This document shows, in pieces, positions 1-11,440 of a DNA stretch of 64,000 nucleotides. The notes beneath the pieces are model-generated. The model worked only from the letters and a program-made list of their open reading frames with translations. It made no database searches and was not told the DNA's origin. Source of the stretch: Ligula intestinalis. Its lineage: Eukaryota; Platyhelminthes; Cestoda; Diphyllobothriidea; Diphyllobothriidae. The position numbers and the translations under genes are program-made. The first letter of the stretch is position 1, and the number at the start of each line of letters is the position of its first letter. Location of the stretch: the NCBI GenBank assembly GCA_036362985.1, contig JAYGXS010000005.1:52496560-52560559 (forward strand). The letters run 5' to 3'.

Positions 1-47
1 AGAAGAAGAAGAAGAAGAAGAAGAAGAAGAAGAAGAAGAAGAAGAAG
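1..47. repeat. (AAG)n microsatellite
   Basis: Uninterrupted AGA/AAG trinucleotide run at the very start of the window; it probably continues to the left. The following 800 bp stay purine-rich at first and then become ordinary. Confidence 0.97.
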
Positions 48-883
48 CGGGTTGCTACGAAGAGGGTGTGGGGATACAAGGGCAAAAAAGAGGTCACGGA
101 GAAAGATGGAAGGAACAGGAATATTAATGTGACAATGGCTGAAATAATGCGGGAGTGGGAAGGTCAAAAAGTTGGCAAATCTGACATCGGGAGCAGGCAG
201 GGTCGGCAGAAAGACGACATAAAAAATATGAACGTGACAGTGAAAGACACTAATCCACCGAGGTCTTGCGTGCCCGCTCAGATTAAATGCCAAGAAGAAT
301 TAGAATTAGGCAAACAACGGACAAATTACCGGAGATGCGGACGGTTTATAGGACCCGGCAGAGAAGATAGCGATGCTGTTGAAGTCTGAGGAGGCCATTG
401 GCGGTGGCATCAGGGCGAGCGGCTCCGAGGCCCCGCCACGTTTATTGGGTGGAATGAGATTTGTAGGAAGTACGGTCGGAATCGCCTTTCCTTCCAGCCG
501 ACTACATACCAAATGCATCGTCTACCAGAGGGAAAACAAAAAAGTGTATTCGAGTTAGAGTGAGCGACGAAACTAAGAAAACGTGAGCGCAATGCAGGTC
601 GGAGGGAGTTTGCACGTTGGGGCTTTTAGCTACTAGCAATATGCAATGTTCTAAGAAGCCTTTCCGCCAAGCAGATATCTCTCGGTTGTCTTAGGGATTA
701 GTCCTGTTAGTTGAATATCAACATACCCTATCTTAAACAACGTACAAACGGAAAAAAACAACTGATAACTCTCGTGAACCTAATTTTGAAATACATACTC
801 CCATTTCAGGCTGGTTGGTAACAACCGTAATTTACAGTACGCGTAATGTGGAAGTATAGGTATGCGACAATTTTACAAAAGCG
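48..883. other. No recognised feature
   Basis: Short open frames on both strands overlap one another and show no domain, splice context or repeat homology that I recognise. I see no gene here. Confidence 0.5.
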
Positions 884-1504
884 TTACTTCAAACGTAATT
901 CTACTGAGGCTGCTTGATTCACTCTGGGATCTTTTGGCATCCAGCGATCAGTCGAGGACTTCAAAAGCAACTGTGTATCTAGTAGTATTTTAAGGAGGCT
1001 ATCCAACTGGGCAACCTGAGTTGTTGCAGGAAGGAGAACAAACCTGGACAGTGGGTGAAAATAGTGTGCATTTGCTAGCACTACCGTAATTTTTAAGTAT
1101 CCTCCAAAAGCTTTGCACAGAAGCTCACCCAAGAAATGAACTGCTTGCCCTAGTTTCCATCCTCCAAGAACCGTGTTACTCGTCGCCCTTTGTGTTTCCA
1201 GCTGAGTGCACACTGCCGTTAAAGCTAGTCCCCCGGCCAAGTACCACTTAAGTGCTACTTGAATCCTGTCCCCATCCCCCGTTTGGCTTTTTCGACCTTC
1301 TACAAGAAAGTGGACGAGACAGCGGCCGTCGGCTATCCTGAACACGCTTGACCCAGTTGTCTCTTCGCGTGGTGATATAGAAACGACTGCGGTGAAGATC
1401 ATCTGAAGAGCCACCTTGCCCGACCGACGCATGCTGAGGGCCATTTGCATACCCTCGGCTGCTGACACTTGATATTGCCCCCTCCCCCTCTGGTTCGCAT
1501 ACAA
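884..1504 (-). CDS. Hypothetical ORF, 206 aa, unrecognised
   Basis: This is one of the longer open frames in the window and has no internal stop. I do not recognise the protein. There is no transmembrane pattern, repeat or known catalytic motif. The C-terminal half is leucine-rich. It overlaps another minus-strand frame, and nothing next to it suggests a transposable element. An ORF of this length can arise by chance in 64 kb read in six frames, so it may not be a gene. It could also be an exon whose splice sites I cannot place. Confidence 0.2.
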   Translation of the reverse strand: MYANQRGRGQYQVSAAEGMQMALSMRRSGKVALQMIFTAVVSISPREETTGSSVFRIADGRCLVHFLVEGRKSQTGDGDRIQVALKWYLAGGLALTAVCTQLETQRATSNTVLGGWKLGQAVHFLGELLCKAFGGYLKITVVLANAHYFHPLSRFVLLPATTQVAQLDSLLKILLDTQLLLKSSTDRWMPKDPRVNQAASVELRLK

Positions 1505-2294
1505 CTGTCACCACCGCTGACCTCAAACGCTTGCAATTAACCCCCTCACCTTTTTGGCACCGAATAGCCTCTGTTCAAGTCCACCCACTACAATCTTTTT
1601 GCGAGTGTCCTTATTCGCTCCCTGTCTGCCCCGTGTGTCTATTCTCTTATAAACTGAAAGCAGCGCGTCTGCGTCATTCAAACGACTGCTAGTTAATCAC
1701 CTCGAATGTACTTCATTCCTCCTTTTGTTTTCTATCGCGCATTTTCTACCTATCGTGCACTGTTAATCTTACTGTTTATTTTTGTAAAACCACATCGAGT
1801 CATCCTGACTGCCTTTTGACATAGCTACTGACCTCGGGTGCGTCTATTCAGGTGAAGAAACGCAGCACTGCAGTAAGAAATACTGCATTATTAACAGTCA
1901 TCCGAGCTGCATTATTTACAGTACACGAGAAGCTTTTCAGCTAGTTCTTAAACTGGTCATCACCGAACGATCTCGTTGAGAAAAATCTTCCTAGCCCATG
2001 TTAAACATAACGAATAGAAGTCAAAAATGGTATAAGTGAAAACAAATCATAATACACTTGATTAAAAACCCTGTTGAGTATCGAACGGCCGATTGGTTGT
2101 TTATATTATATTACATCTGCTCCCAGAGAAATAGTAAATCTCGAATTTGAACAACACTATTGGTGCTTTTTCTCATTCGGCCAAAAACAACAACAGAAAC
2201 ATGTACTTAGTTTGAGCACTGACGCTTAGAGCGACTAATGTTTCTCTATGGTCGAAGTATTTCTCGCATTGAAGCAGACATGCAATGCGAAATT
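1505..2294. other. No recognised feature
   Basis: AT-rich, without long open frames. I see no repeat or RNA gene here. Confidence 0.5.
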
Positions 2295-2862
2295 GGCAAA
2301 AGTAGTTTACCTAGTGCACCTCATATACCCTTAGTCCCAGCATTTTATCCTATGGAAACGGTGACTACAGGGTTTTAAAGGGGTGGGGAAATAGGATACG
2401 CAGTGAAGGAAATTTGTAGAAGTGGTAAGTGGAAAAATGTAGTCATATATGCTTTCCGCAACCGTTGGGAGTAAGTTGTTCCGCACGTAAATTGAAAGTG
2501 TGTGCGGCGCTTCGCGCGGCGGACCATACTAATCTAACTCCAGAACAGTAGATTGGACCTCAGGTAAATTGAAGTAGACGACTTCCTAATCACCATTTCT
2601 ATTTTTCAGGAATTTCAAGAAACCTATAATTTGATAAACGGGTTTTTTCGCAGTGCGTTAAACGATAATACAGATTAGGAAAATCTACAGATGTAAATCA
2701 ACAACATTTCTCAATAAAATAAAAATGCACACAGCAGTTATTGAAGTATACGCCACTGCCTATCCTAATTCCCCACCCACAAAACCCAATAACCACGGTT
2801 TTCGCAGGACAAAATGCTGGGACTAGGGATTAATGAGGCGCACTTTACAAACTACTGTTACC
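2295..2862. mobile_element. Foldback/MITE-like element with ~110-bp inverted arms
   Basis: The left arm (2295-2406) and the reverse complement of the right arm (2754-2862) align over their full length. Shared blocks include CCCTAGTCCCAGCATTTT (one mismatch in the left arm), GTGGGGAA and AGGATA. The roughly 350-bp centre has no coding capacity. This is the shape of a non-autonomous DNA transposon or foldback element. No clear target-site duplication is visible and the termini are not sharp, so the superfamily is undetermined. Confidence 0.7.
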
Positions 2863-3324
2863 CCCAGATTTATTGGAAACAAAAAATGTCACAACTGTTC
2901 GTCAGCTGCATTCTATCACCGCATATGAAAGCATAACAAAATACCGCAAATTTAACTTCTTACAGGAGAAATCAGCACGAAACAGCAAAGTCGTGGATTA
3001 GTGCTGTAGAATGCATAGAAATACTTAACTTAAAATGCTATACGGGAAGCATAAGTGGGGAGCTAGATGTCACCACGGTACTTGTTAGTGCCTGAACAAG
3101 TACGCTCAGCTGACCTCAAGCACTGCCAACTGACACAATACCTGGGACACACCGTCAGCCTCGTGTGTTTTCTGTGTGAAGTGGCCGATGAGTGACACTG
3201 GGAGCCAAGGAGCGCCGGCTCCTTCTAATCCGTTGGTTACGTGAATCCTAGTGTATGCGTCAAGGGGGTCAGGTCGTGCTCTGGAGCGCGCAGACGGGTC
3301 CGCCGGCACTGTCAACCACTATGT

Positions 3325-3795
3325 CCATCTTAGGCCACCGATCACCTAGGCGGTGGCCTGTTGCTGGCGAGAGATTTAGGTCGATTCTCAGAACACTTCT
3401 TTCCTCACTATAATCAACCTGACACACTCAAAGCTATCACGGTGCGCTAAAAGCCGTGGCTTCGAGGGTCGCCTGCTAAATGAAGAGACAACTCGGACCG
3501 CGCGGAGTCAGTCCAGTGTGTCTTGTTGTATGCAGTGGCTGACTGGCGGGCTCAGAGTCAAGCTGTAATGGCTCCTTAATTTAGCCATTAATGGCGTTCG
3601 CACACGCGGGAGCCAACCTAGCGAGATGGTGTTGTTGTGGCACGTGTTGGAGTGTGCTCGCACACACCGCCTACACCCTCCCCCATCTCCGGTCTTATCG
3701 GCTTCTGTCTTGACATCGGCTTCAGGTGTGGGATTAGTCAGCCAAGGAGGTAGATTCTTTGCAAGTCTACTTTTTTTCCTAACTAATATCGATAT
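3325..3795 (+). repeat. Dispersed repeat R1, copy A
   Basis: Aligns along nearly its whole length with the reverse complement of 12590-13110. Shared anchors include GGTGGCCTGTTGCTGGCG, CAGTCAGTCCAGTGTGT (one base differs here), TAATGGCTCCTTAAT and CCTCCCCCATCTCCGGTC. Its 5' end carries tRNA-promoter-like boxes: TGGCCTGTTGCTGG as a possible A box and AGGTCGATTCTC as a degenerate B box about 30 bp later. That would fit a tRNA-derived SINE, but this is inference. No protein is encoded. Confidence 0.75.
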
Positions 3796-4337
3796 GATAT
3801 TAGAGGGAAATCTGGGCAGGTTTTCAATTGACCTGACTGCCAACTGCCATTGAGCAGGTGCACGCAAGTACATAAACGTAAGTTTTCCGATGCTTTAGAG
3901 TCCCTGTTTGACCTAGTCGCGGTTGCTGGTAGAGTTTACAAACCTTGGGATACCTACTGAAAACGCTGTCCTGCGTTCGGCTAAACATCCAGGCAGACAG
4001 TCCTCCGCGCTGACTACGGAACAAAGGGAAGAAACATGACAACTTTCCTGAATGCGGAGGGACAAGTGCTCGTAGCGCGCGCACGCAAAATCTGATAATC
4101 AGTTCCGGACTACGGTCTCCACTTGTGTGTCAGAATAGGTTTGCAGGAAGTGAGAGACTTACTTCTGTCAGCGGCGCGCGTTTTTTTGGCAGGCATAGGA
4201 ACTCTCTATAGCCGGGACAGAAAGTCTCGCGGACATTCTGCCCTCAAACTTATTAAAATCAAGAAGAAGACGCGATCTCTGGGACGGCAATTCTATTATT
4301 TAGAGTTTTGGCTACACACAAGAGGCCATTGTCAGAA
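3796..4337. other. No recognised feature
   Basis: Contains only short overlapping frames. The last part may belong to the 5' side of the Penelope-like fragment that follows, but I cannot recognise it. Confidence 0.4.
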
Positions 4338-4868
4338 AAGGTGAAGACACACTGTAGTGAACCTGAGGGGCGAGTGCGAGAGCTACGACATCTTCGAGGC
4401 CAAATAGCCAGGAATAGATACCCGGACAGCTTTGTCAGTCGCTGCCTCCGTGCACGCCCACGGGGAACAAACGAAGGAGAGCCAACAACGCTCTAGCACG
4501 GTCTACCGTACATTAAAAAGGTGTCCGAAGCAACAGCTGCAGAGCTCGACGCGGGTATTCCTTATCATCCGACAGTTAACATGCGTTCACGAGTCATGCA
4601 AATAAAAGACCCACTGGATGTATATGAGCAGTCTGGCGCCGTTTATCAAGTGCCATGTCGCGACCATTATACAGGGCAGACTGGACGACGACTTAGCTCA
4701 CGAATAACGGAACACAAACGAGCAGTTCGGAGAGGCGATCCACTGTCCCAGATCGCTACCCACACTCTGGAAGAAGACCGCCAATTGGACTTCTCGGGCA
4801 CACGGGTAATGGCACGCGCCGCTAATAAGAACTACTGGAGGCCTGGGTATCCAACTCCAACTCCATGA
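4338..4868 (+). pseudogene. Penelope-like element fragment 1: linker and GIY-YIG endonuclease
   Basis: PLE proteins join a reverse transcriptase to a C-terminal GIY-YIG nuclease. Only the linker and nuclease remain here. The linker carries the family-typical CSEPEGRVRELRHL (from 4348). A stop near 4495 separates it from the second open block (4521-4868). In that block QIKDPLDVYEQSGAVYQVPC leads into the nuclease, where HYTGQTGRRLSSRITEHKRA supplies the YTG (GIY-YIG second half) and the Arg/His region. The RT domain is absent, so the copy is 5'-truncated and inactive. Its 3' flank leads to a hammerhead-like motif at 5112-5162, which fits the organisation of a PLE 3' end. Confidence 0.85.
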
Positions 4869-5111
4869 ACAGGCATGTGGATACACCACCCAGATATTTT
4901 GCCATCCGTGCTCGCGACCAGAAACCACGGCCCAGTTCCTGTCCAAGCACGAAGGCGGCCACGCAAGACACGGCTCCAAGGTTTCACGCCAAAAATCCAA
5001 GGAAGCGCGCAGGGGAGACGTTGTAAGATGGTGTCAGCATGGACCAATCACAAGTGCCACCCCCTCCCCCACCCTGCCCCATTTACGCGTAGCCAACGTT
5101 TGCTGCATCCT

Positions 5112-5162
5112 CATTTTCTCTGACGATGGCCTCTTGTGTGGAGCCGAAAGCTCAGGATTGCC
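5112..5162 (+). ncRNA. Hammerhead-ribozyme-like motif (PLE 3' end)
   Basis: The core is CTGACGA (5120-5126; consensus CTGATGA, one change), a stem II hairpin (5128-5145, GGCCTC against GAGCC), GAAA (5146-5149) and GCTC (5150-5153), giving a CUC cleavage triplet. The A-GCU beside it is self-complementary, which would fit the minimal, possibly dimeric stem III reported for PLE ribozymes. Bases on either side of the core can form a short stem I. It lies about 245 bp after the PLE nuclease frame. Self-cleavage is inferred. Confidence 0.6.
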
Positions 5163-5854
5163 GTTCAAGGAATCGCATCATCTTCTCCTGTACAACAATA
5201 ACTTGGAACACGTACATTTGCTTCTATTCCTTTTACAATCAATTTAAGATGTACTACCGAAGAGAAAACAGTCGGAGTCTGTTGTAACCGAGTGTGTTTC
5301 TATGTCAACACCAGTTATGTTCTCCCAGTTACGTATTAGGAAGAGAAGGCAGAACAGAATAACAGATAGTACTTGACTGTCAGTTGTACTAGTACATCAG
5401 CTCTGTTGCCTGTGTGTCCAGCAGCTTTTTTCTGTGGGCGGTCTCGTCTCGGTAGCAGTCTCTCTTCTAGGGCAAAAGAGTCCGGTTCTGCTCGCAGCCT
5501 CGCTATTTAAGGGGCAGTAGTCATTGCCCCCATTGGCTCTCCACGAGTGGCCGTGTGCGCGCTTTTTCCCTTGGCCAGGCGTGACCTCAGCATGAGAACG
5601 GTCTCATGTGCGCATAACGCCTTGCCTCCTTGCGTGGTTTCTGCCCTTGAAGGTCGCGTGACTTGGTCCGTTTTGCATGCACCGGACTGGCCTGTTAGTC
5701 CTTTGTTCTCGTGCCTTTGTCCGGCGTGACCTCAGGATGTCTGTCTGTCTGGATGACAAGGGTGGTGGCTCACCTGCTCGGTCATCCTAACGGAGTCCGT
5801 AAATGAGTGGAGTGGTTTTATGTCAATCCCAAGATCTGTGCCTCAGAGCAAGCT
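5163..5854. other. PLE 3' flank, then unassigned sequence
   Basis: The first ~60 bp contain AATCGCATCATCTTCTCC, which resembles a box found downstream of other hammerhead-like motifs in this window (near 12050 and on the minus strand near 26410). The rest, including a short frame at 5547-5729, is unrecognised. Confidence 0.45.
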
Positions 5855-6170
5855 GGCGCAGGGGCGATGACTTACGCATGAATTAGATTAGAGAGCAGAC
5901 TTGCGAAGCATCTATCGCACACTCTCCTCCTCCTCACTCTCATGAGCTTGCTGGAGATGAGACAAAAGACACCGGTGGCTAGCGCAGCCATAACAGCCCT
6001 TAAGGGTGCCGCTACATTTGCCTCGGAACCCAGCTGGTCGCAAGTGCCATGCAGGCCACAGCCGCTTTCGCAGTCCGTCAGTCAGTCGGTCTACAGAAAC
6101 ACAGGCCGGACTGCCAGCGCCGTCCGAGTTATCTCATCAGTGGGGCAACCGTCTCAGCTACGGTCTTTTT
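5855..6170 (-). repeat. Dispersed repeat R1, copy B (partial)
   Basis: Shares GACTTGCGAAGCATCTATC with copies C and D. It also shares the CAGTCCGTCAGTCAGTCGGT and GTCCGAGTTATCTCATCAGT blocks with copy D. Orientation is opposite to copy A. The middle diverges and the borders are approximate; homology may begin near 5730. Confidence 0.55.
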
Positions 6171-7435
6171 TGGGGGCACCGTGATAGCTCCTAACGTTTC
6201 AGAATGTGTATGGGGGGGGGGGAATTTGCGCTGAGCTATCGACCTCTCACGCTCCCCTTCCATTCCCAGACCCGAGCAATAATACACACACACAGCATCG
6301 TTCAAGTGGTTGGTGGTTGTCACTGACTATGCACCAGGCTTGCTGGCTTGCGTGTTTGCGGCCGAGCTTCTGTGACTGTGGGTTTAAAGATACGGACAAG
6401 AAAACGTGGTCACGAAATTCATCGACATTGGTGTCGCAATTGAAAAAAATCAGCTAGGTTCGGTGGTTGCGAAAAAAAGCGATAGAAAACACGCCACTGT
6501 CAGCAAATAGAAGCAGTCTTCGGCCGTACAAATGAGAGGCAATTGGTGGAAACGCAGTAACAAAAAAACCTATTTTTCGAGACATCCCTAACTTCTAAGT
6601 CTCAACCGACTTTTGTAGCAGCAAGAGCAGAATGGCACAAGCGCGGCGTCATGCGTGCGGCACGCCATTTGTAGCTGGGCAATTTTGCAGTTTATTTTTG
6701 GTTCATTCGCGGTGCAAAAAAAACGATTATTAATGGGACACACCAAATCACTAGTAGTCAGCTAATGGCCAGAAAACGGTGTAAAATTCAGAGAATCCGA
6801 CTGATTTGCTTGAGCACTGAAACAACAAAAAAGATGATCACTCATCAGCCCAGCGTGCGCACGGTGATGCTGCCAAACGTCTTTCGCGATAAAAAAAGAC
6901 GGCGATTGGTCACACCAGTCCGAGAAAACTGCACGCCTACATTGTGGGAACCAAATAAACTCACTTATCAGATTTAAGTCCTCATAAAGGCTGAAAAGTC
7001 GATTTGGGAAGGAGGGTACTTTTAAAAACGCACTAAAATGGACTTATAGGCGTACTTTGACATTCGTTGATGAATGTTCGCCGACCGCTGCCTTGGATCT
7101 CATGTCTCGCGCCTTGACAGCAGCCGTAGCGGATAGTAGTCTTAGACAGATAGTAGTACCAGCAAAGACATTGGAGACTGGAATGGTTATTTCTGGTTTA
7201 TTGGTCGATGTCAGTCAGCTATACCCAACTTCAAGTGGTGCACCACTTGAAGCTCGAACTCGCTACCTTTCGATCAGATCCATGATCTCGCTGTCTTACG
7301 GGTTTAAGTCGGGAAATATTGACACTAACGGTAATGCTATCTGCCTATTACAAATAGCCACTACGGCTACTGTCAGCGCCCGAAAAATAAGAGCGGAACA
7401 AGTGAGTTCTATTAGCAATCTGTGAACATTCATCA
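6171..7435. other. No recognised gene; G9 homopolymer at 6212-6220
   Basis: Contains a run of nine or so guanines and short frames without recognisable domains. Nothing else is identified. Confidence 0.45.
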
Positions 7436-7439
7436 CCGA

Positions 7440-7615
7440 ATGCGAATATCGCCCGACCTAAACCGGCAAGAAAACGAGCTCGTGACGCAATGCTCAGGGC
7501 ATTAGACTCTGGTCGCAAATGTCGCGAGTCCAAGTATCGAATGGTGCATCACTTTGGTCCGGGTATGACGGCCTGACGACGGCTAATAAGTCACAAATGG
7601 CCAGTCCGGTCTATT
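7440..7615 (+). repeat. tRNA-derived SINE-like repeat, copy A
   Basis: Matches 55935-56115 in order: GACCTAAACCGG, AAGAA(A)ACGAGCTCGTG, then a tRNA-like stretch, then GGTATGACGGCC...AATAAG and AATGGCCAGTC. In this copy the B-box equivalent (GCGAGTCCAAGT) is degenerate. Pol III transcription is inferred only from the better-preserved second copy. Confidence 0.65.
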
Positions 7616-7934
7616 CTGTCTTCGCCGGCAATACAAGGTAATTATTTTATAAAATAATATAAGTGAATCGTCTCCTCTGCAAAGGCGTACCAGTTACTGA
7701 GATGACGAAAACATCGGGGAAAACGGGGTATCCGTTAGCCCAGCTGCTGGCAACTCAGCGTGCCTACAGGCGGCGGACCAGGTTGAAACTGCGAAATAAA
7801 CAAGCATTCGAGCCTGATAAAGAAGTAATCTTTGACCAGCGGCGACAGCGTTACCAGAGCGCCGAAGATTGAGGCCTGACACACTGACTACCACACGAAA
7901 TGACGCAAATTCCGATGATGGTACTGTTACATGA

Positions 7935-8650
7935 CTACCGTGAACAGCACACAGACCAGAAATAACCATCAGGCGCTGGGTCATAAGACCGAAAGACCCA
8001 ATGCTACGGCAGGAAACGGTTGGAGCAGTTGGAGTACTGGATCTGGTGCACTTGTTAACAAAGCAACTACGTCGGAGAAACCGGGAAATTACTCCGGACA
8101 CAAATGACCGAGCACGCAGCCGAGGTAAGGAAAAAGGACATTAATTGTCAGGTTGCAGCTCACTCGACAGGACCGGGTCATATTTCCAAGTTTAACCCAT
8201 TACCTCTAGGTGATCTCATATGATATCACTTAAAAATGTATGTATTTAACTCATTGATTTCACTGCCCTTATAAATTCAAGTATATCAGAGATATATCAG
8301 AGAAATATACCTAATAGATATAGCATGAAGGTTAAATATGCGTATATACAGACAAATAATTACGAAAGCTCTTAATTTTTAAGTGATCTCATATGAGATC
8401 ACCGAGAGATAATGGGTTAAAGAAGCCGAAATCATCGCAAGAGGTGACAACCACATAAGTCGCGAGCTGTTCGAGTCATAGTTCCCAGATCCACAGTTAA
8501 TCAACAAGCGCAACGATTTGCCGTTCCTATACTGCGTACTGAGACATTGCCTTAGCAGGAGAATCAGTCCCATGGGAAGAGTCCGGTCCAGTAACAACTC
8601 CGATGACAGCGAGCATAATTATTGCGCAACTAAAAATTCCGCATCCGATA
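7935..8650 (+). pseudogene. Penelope-like element fragment 2, split by a MITE
   Basis: The linker region reads HRPEITIRRWVIRPKDPMLR, close to the PKDPLPRQ motif of fragment 3. After a frameshift the GIY-YIG nuclease continues with SNYVGETGKLL and TEHAAEVRKKD up to 8195. The frame then stops at an inserted 221-bp element (8196-8416). It resumes at 8417 with EAEIIARGDNHISRELFES, followed by an in-frame stop and then INKRNDLPFLYCVL, the usual C-terminal tail. The RT is missing. Stops and at least one frameshift show it is dead. There is no hammerhead-like motif within the next kilobase. Confidence 0.88.
8196..8416. mobile_element. 221-bp piggyBac-type MITE (TTAA target)
   Basis: Flanked on both sides by TTAA (8192-8195 and 8417-8420). 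It starts CCCATTACCTCT and ends AGAGATAATGGG. The first 42 bp match the reverse complement of the last 42 bp at all but a few positions, including the block GTGATCTCATATGA and its mirror. TTAA duplication with CC-starting ends is characteristic of piggyBac elements. It carries no transposase and so is non-autonomous. It lies inside the PLE nuclease, and counting a single TTAA keeps the PLE reading frame continuous, so insertion was precise. Confidence 0.9.
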
Positions 8651-8764
8651 CAGATAAAAATTACAGCATTACGTATATGGCTACGGCTTAGATAGGAACT
8701 AACGCACACCACAAACCTGGACCACTGGGGTGCGGGCAAATAGTATGCGAGATGGACGAATCGA

Positions 8765-10490
8765 TCGGAAACTAACTCTACATATGGGATGCTGAAATAT
8801 ACGGAAAGTACTGAGTGTTCGTCGGTACAACTTGAACTTATATCTTCTGTCGAACGAATGCCTGACTTATGCGCTCGGAGACACAGGGTCAGGGAGCCAA
8901 TTCATACTTTACTCTGTATCACAGCGACCCATGCAACTCTTCTGATAGACACGTTGTGGCGATCACCCCCTCGCAACGAGCGAACCATTGACTACTTACT
9001 TGGGTACCAGTTAACGGCCGGGTGGCCTATGCGCGACTGAGAGAGCACTTCAAGAGTATTTCTGCCGTCGTCCCGTACGCATTATCATCAGTTGCTGACT
9101 AGCGCGATGAAGAAACCTGCTTGCAGCGACAAGAGGTAGTTAACTGAGTCCCTCACCGTGAAATGCTAATTGTCTCCAGGGATACGAATGACTGAACCAT
9201 ATCCCGCGACTCCTCAAGCAGTAGCCTTAATGGCGGTTTTGATTAAGCCTCGGTGATTACAACCAACTGTTTATCACCAACACGTGCTTCCAGCATCACA
9301 CCGGACCGGCTGCTGACCTTTTTTTCAAACAACGGACATACAGCCACCGTCAGATCGACCATATGCCGGTCGGTTCAAGATTTCGCAGTTGCGTTCGCGA
9401 TCAAAAGCCGATAGAGTGGTGCCGAAATGGCTGACGCTCGCTGGTCAGGCCATGTCCTCGTTTGCGCACACTGGAAACCTCACAGCTCATTCGCACACAC
9501 AAATTGCCTTACTGTCGCAAATAAATGCTATGTTGGCGGAAACTACCGCCATAATCAGGGCATATTGCCATCGTCCGAATGCTGGTCCAAATCGGTCTTT
9601 CAACGGCTCGACATTCGATCAAACGTTCGACGTGCTGTTGACAGGATCTCCTAAGGGTTTAACATTGCTTTGACGGTGCCAAATGACTGACCTTGACTGT
9701 AAAGTCCTGTTAATATCCAGCTCTGAATGTCTACAGTCGTGATTCTATGGTCGAAAAGGGTCACTAAATCGGTCGGCTTATCAATAAAAGATGATTTCAG
9801 ACTGTATCCCTGTTCAGCAAAAGACACATCAAGGGATGAATACTTATAAACGTGAGAAGGTATATAGTTTCAACTACTTCAAGCTAAGGATGCTGCCGAA
9901 TAGATCGAGTAAGGACGGCATCGTATCGCAAATTGGGGCAATTTACCAGATTTTTACAATCCTTATGAAGTGTTTTTGAACCCGAAGTGGTGTTTACATC
10001 ACCACAAAGATCCTTCTGCACTGTACATACGCCCATTGCGTCCTCAAATACGATTTTGAATGCGAGTCAGTGTGTGCGGTTGGCCCCCACTGCCTGAGAG
10101 CAATTCCTGGAGCTAGGTTCACCGAAGCGTTTTCGAGTGAGATATTTCACACTTGGCGCGACAACAGCATGAGGATAGCTCAGACAAAAAGACTGGTCTG
10201 AACACATCTTCGGTCATTCGCCGCACGATTCAGTGTCGTCGTTACCCACACCTAGAGGCGCCGAGAAGGAATCCAATTCAAAGCCCGGCATGACACAGTT
10301 TACCAAGATATCGAAGTGGTTTTGGACATTTTCTGGCTCACCTAAGTAGCTGTAGAAGAGGATGGACCGCGATTATTAGGGTTCCAACCACTAGTCAGCA
10401 TGCGACATGTGCAAGGCTGAGGCAAGACTTTTATACGCTTCACGCTTCGAAATCCTTCGGTGATCCTTCCTCAGAGATAATAGCAGAAAG
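8765..10490. other. No recognised feature
   Basis: Overlapping frames at 9389-9673 and 9427-9654 are open but unrecognised. I see no repeat, RNA gene or transposon end in this 1.7 kb. Confidence 0.45.
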
Positions 10491-10494
10491 GGGT

Positions 10495-11100
10495 CATTCA
10501 TGGACGGGGAGTTGCAGTTACCGAGGCAGTCTTACAACAGTTTGAGTCGCTGGTCTTGCAACACCACAGACCGAAATTCTGGGCGCGGTATGCGGATGAT
10601 ACCTTCACAGTAATCGAACGGGGTCAGGTGTTCACGTTCAAAGAACGTCTCAACAGCGTCTTCCCGGACATAAAATGTACGATGGAAGAAACCAACTAGG
10701 TGGCCTAAAGACCAAAGTCTTCAGAAAAGCGACAAGCAGGATGCAAGTACTGACCTGCAGTGAACCAGAAGGCAAAGTTACCGAAATAAAATATATTCAA
10801 CGGGTGTTCAGAGAAAATGGCAACCCGCGCACATTCGTCAACCGGTGCATGCATAAACGAGATAAGCAACAAAATCGCACCGACCTCAAGATTTGGCGTT
10901 TGATCCCGTATGTCAAAAACGTATCGGAAGCAGTCGGCCGCCTTCTCGCACCACTTGGAGTTGGAGTCGCACACAGGCCGGAGGCAACTATAAGCCATCA
11001 GATAATGAAGCCAAAAGACCCACTGCCACGGCAAAAAACATCTCGAGTCGTCTATAGGATCTGGTGTAGTCGAGGCTAAAGCAACAAAGTCCGCATTTTG
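10495..11100 (+). pseudogene. Penelope-like element fragment 3: RT motif C to nuclease start
   Basis: Reads VLQQFESLVLQHHRPKFWAR, then the RT active-site box YADD and TFTVIERG at about 10585-10625. The thumb/linker follows with GGLKTKVFRKAT, CSEPEGKV, VFRENGNPRTFVNRCMHKRD and LPYVKNVSEAVGRLLAPLGV-like sequence, ending in PKDPLPRQ and VVYRIWCSRG before a stop near 11079. One stretch between FRKAT and CSEPEG is shorter than in related elements, suggesting an internal deletion. It is truncated at both ends and inactive. A degenerate hammerhead motif lies 290 bp downstream. Confidence 0.88.
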
Positions 11101-11389
11101 GTTCAGGGGTCCCCAGTCTATAAACAAGTGCAATAGCCTGCCCAACTCATATTCCTTGATAAGGCTTTATTTGGTCAAAGCAACTCGCCACTCTGGGAAA
11201 GCACAGGCCAAAGCCAGGGTGCCAGATGGCCAAGCAATCACCACGTCCAATCACACAGTGTGTGACTAAATTTCAGCAAGCCACGGCTCACACGCCGGTC
11301 ATCAAGCAATTATCGCGCAAGCCAGTTATTATCCTCGATAGGGGAGTCGTTAATTGTCGTAAGTCTACAGTAGCCTAGCGACTATATCC
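11101..11389. other. Probable PLE 3' region, unassigned
   Basis: Lies between the PLE nuclease start and a degenerate hammerhead motif. It may be decayed nuclease and untranslated region; no frame is recognisable. Confidence 0.35.
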
Positions 11390-11440
11390 TATTTATTCTG
11401 CGATTCCTGCGACGGATTTCGAAACGTCTTGTCCCAATGA
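11390..11440 (+). ncRNA. Degenerate hammerhead-like motif
   Basis: Similar to the motifs at 11990 and 12213 (GACGGATTTCGAAACGTC, then TTGTCCCAATGATCAC), but the CTGATGA strand is damaged, reading TTCTGCGATTCC. The GAAACGTC half (11421-11428) is intact. It is probably inactive. Confidence 0.5.

Noticed and set aside
66..389. 107-aa ORF after the AAG repeat
   Set aside because: Charged, low-complexity reading that starts in purine-rich DNA next to a microsatellite; no motif or repeat copy.
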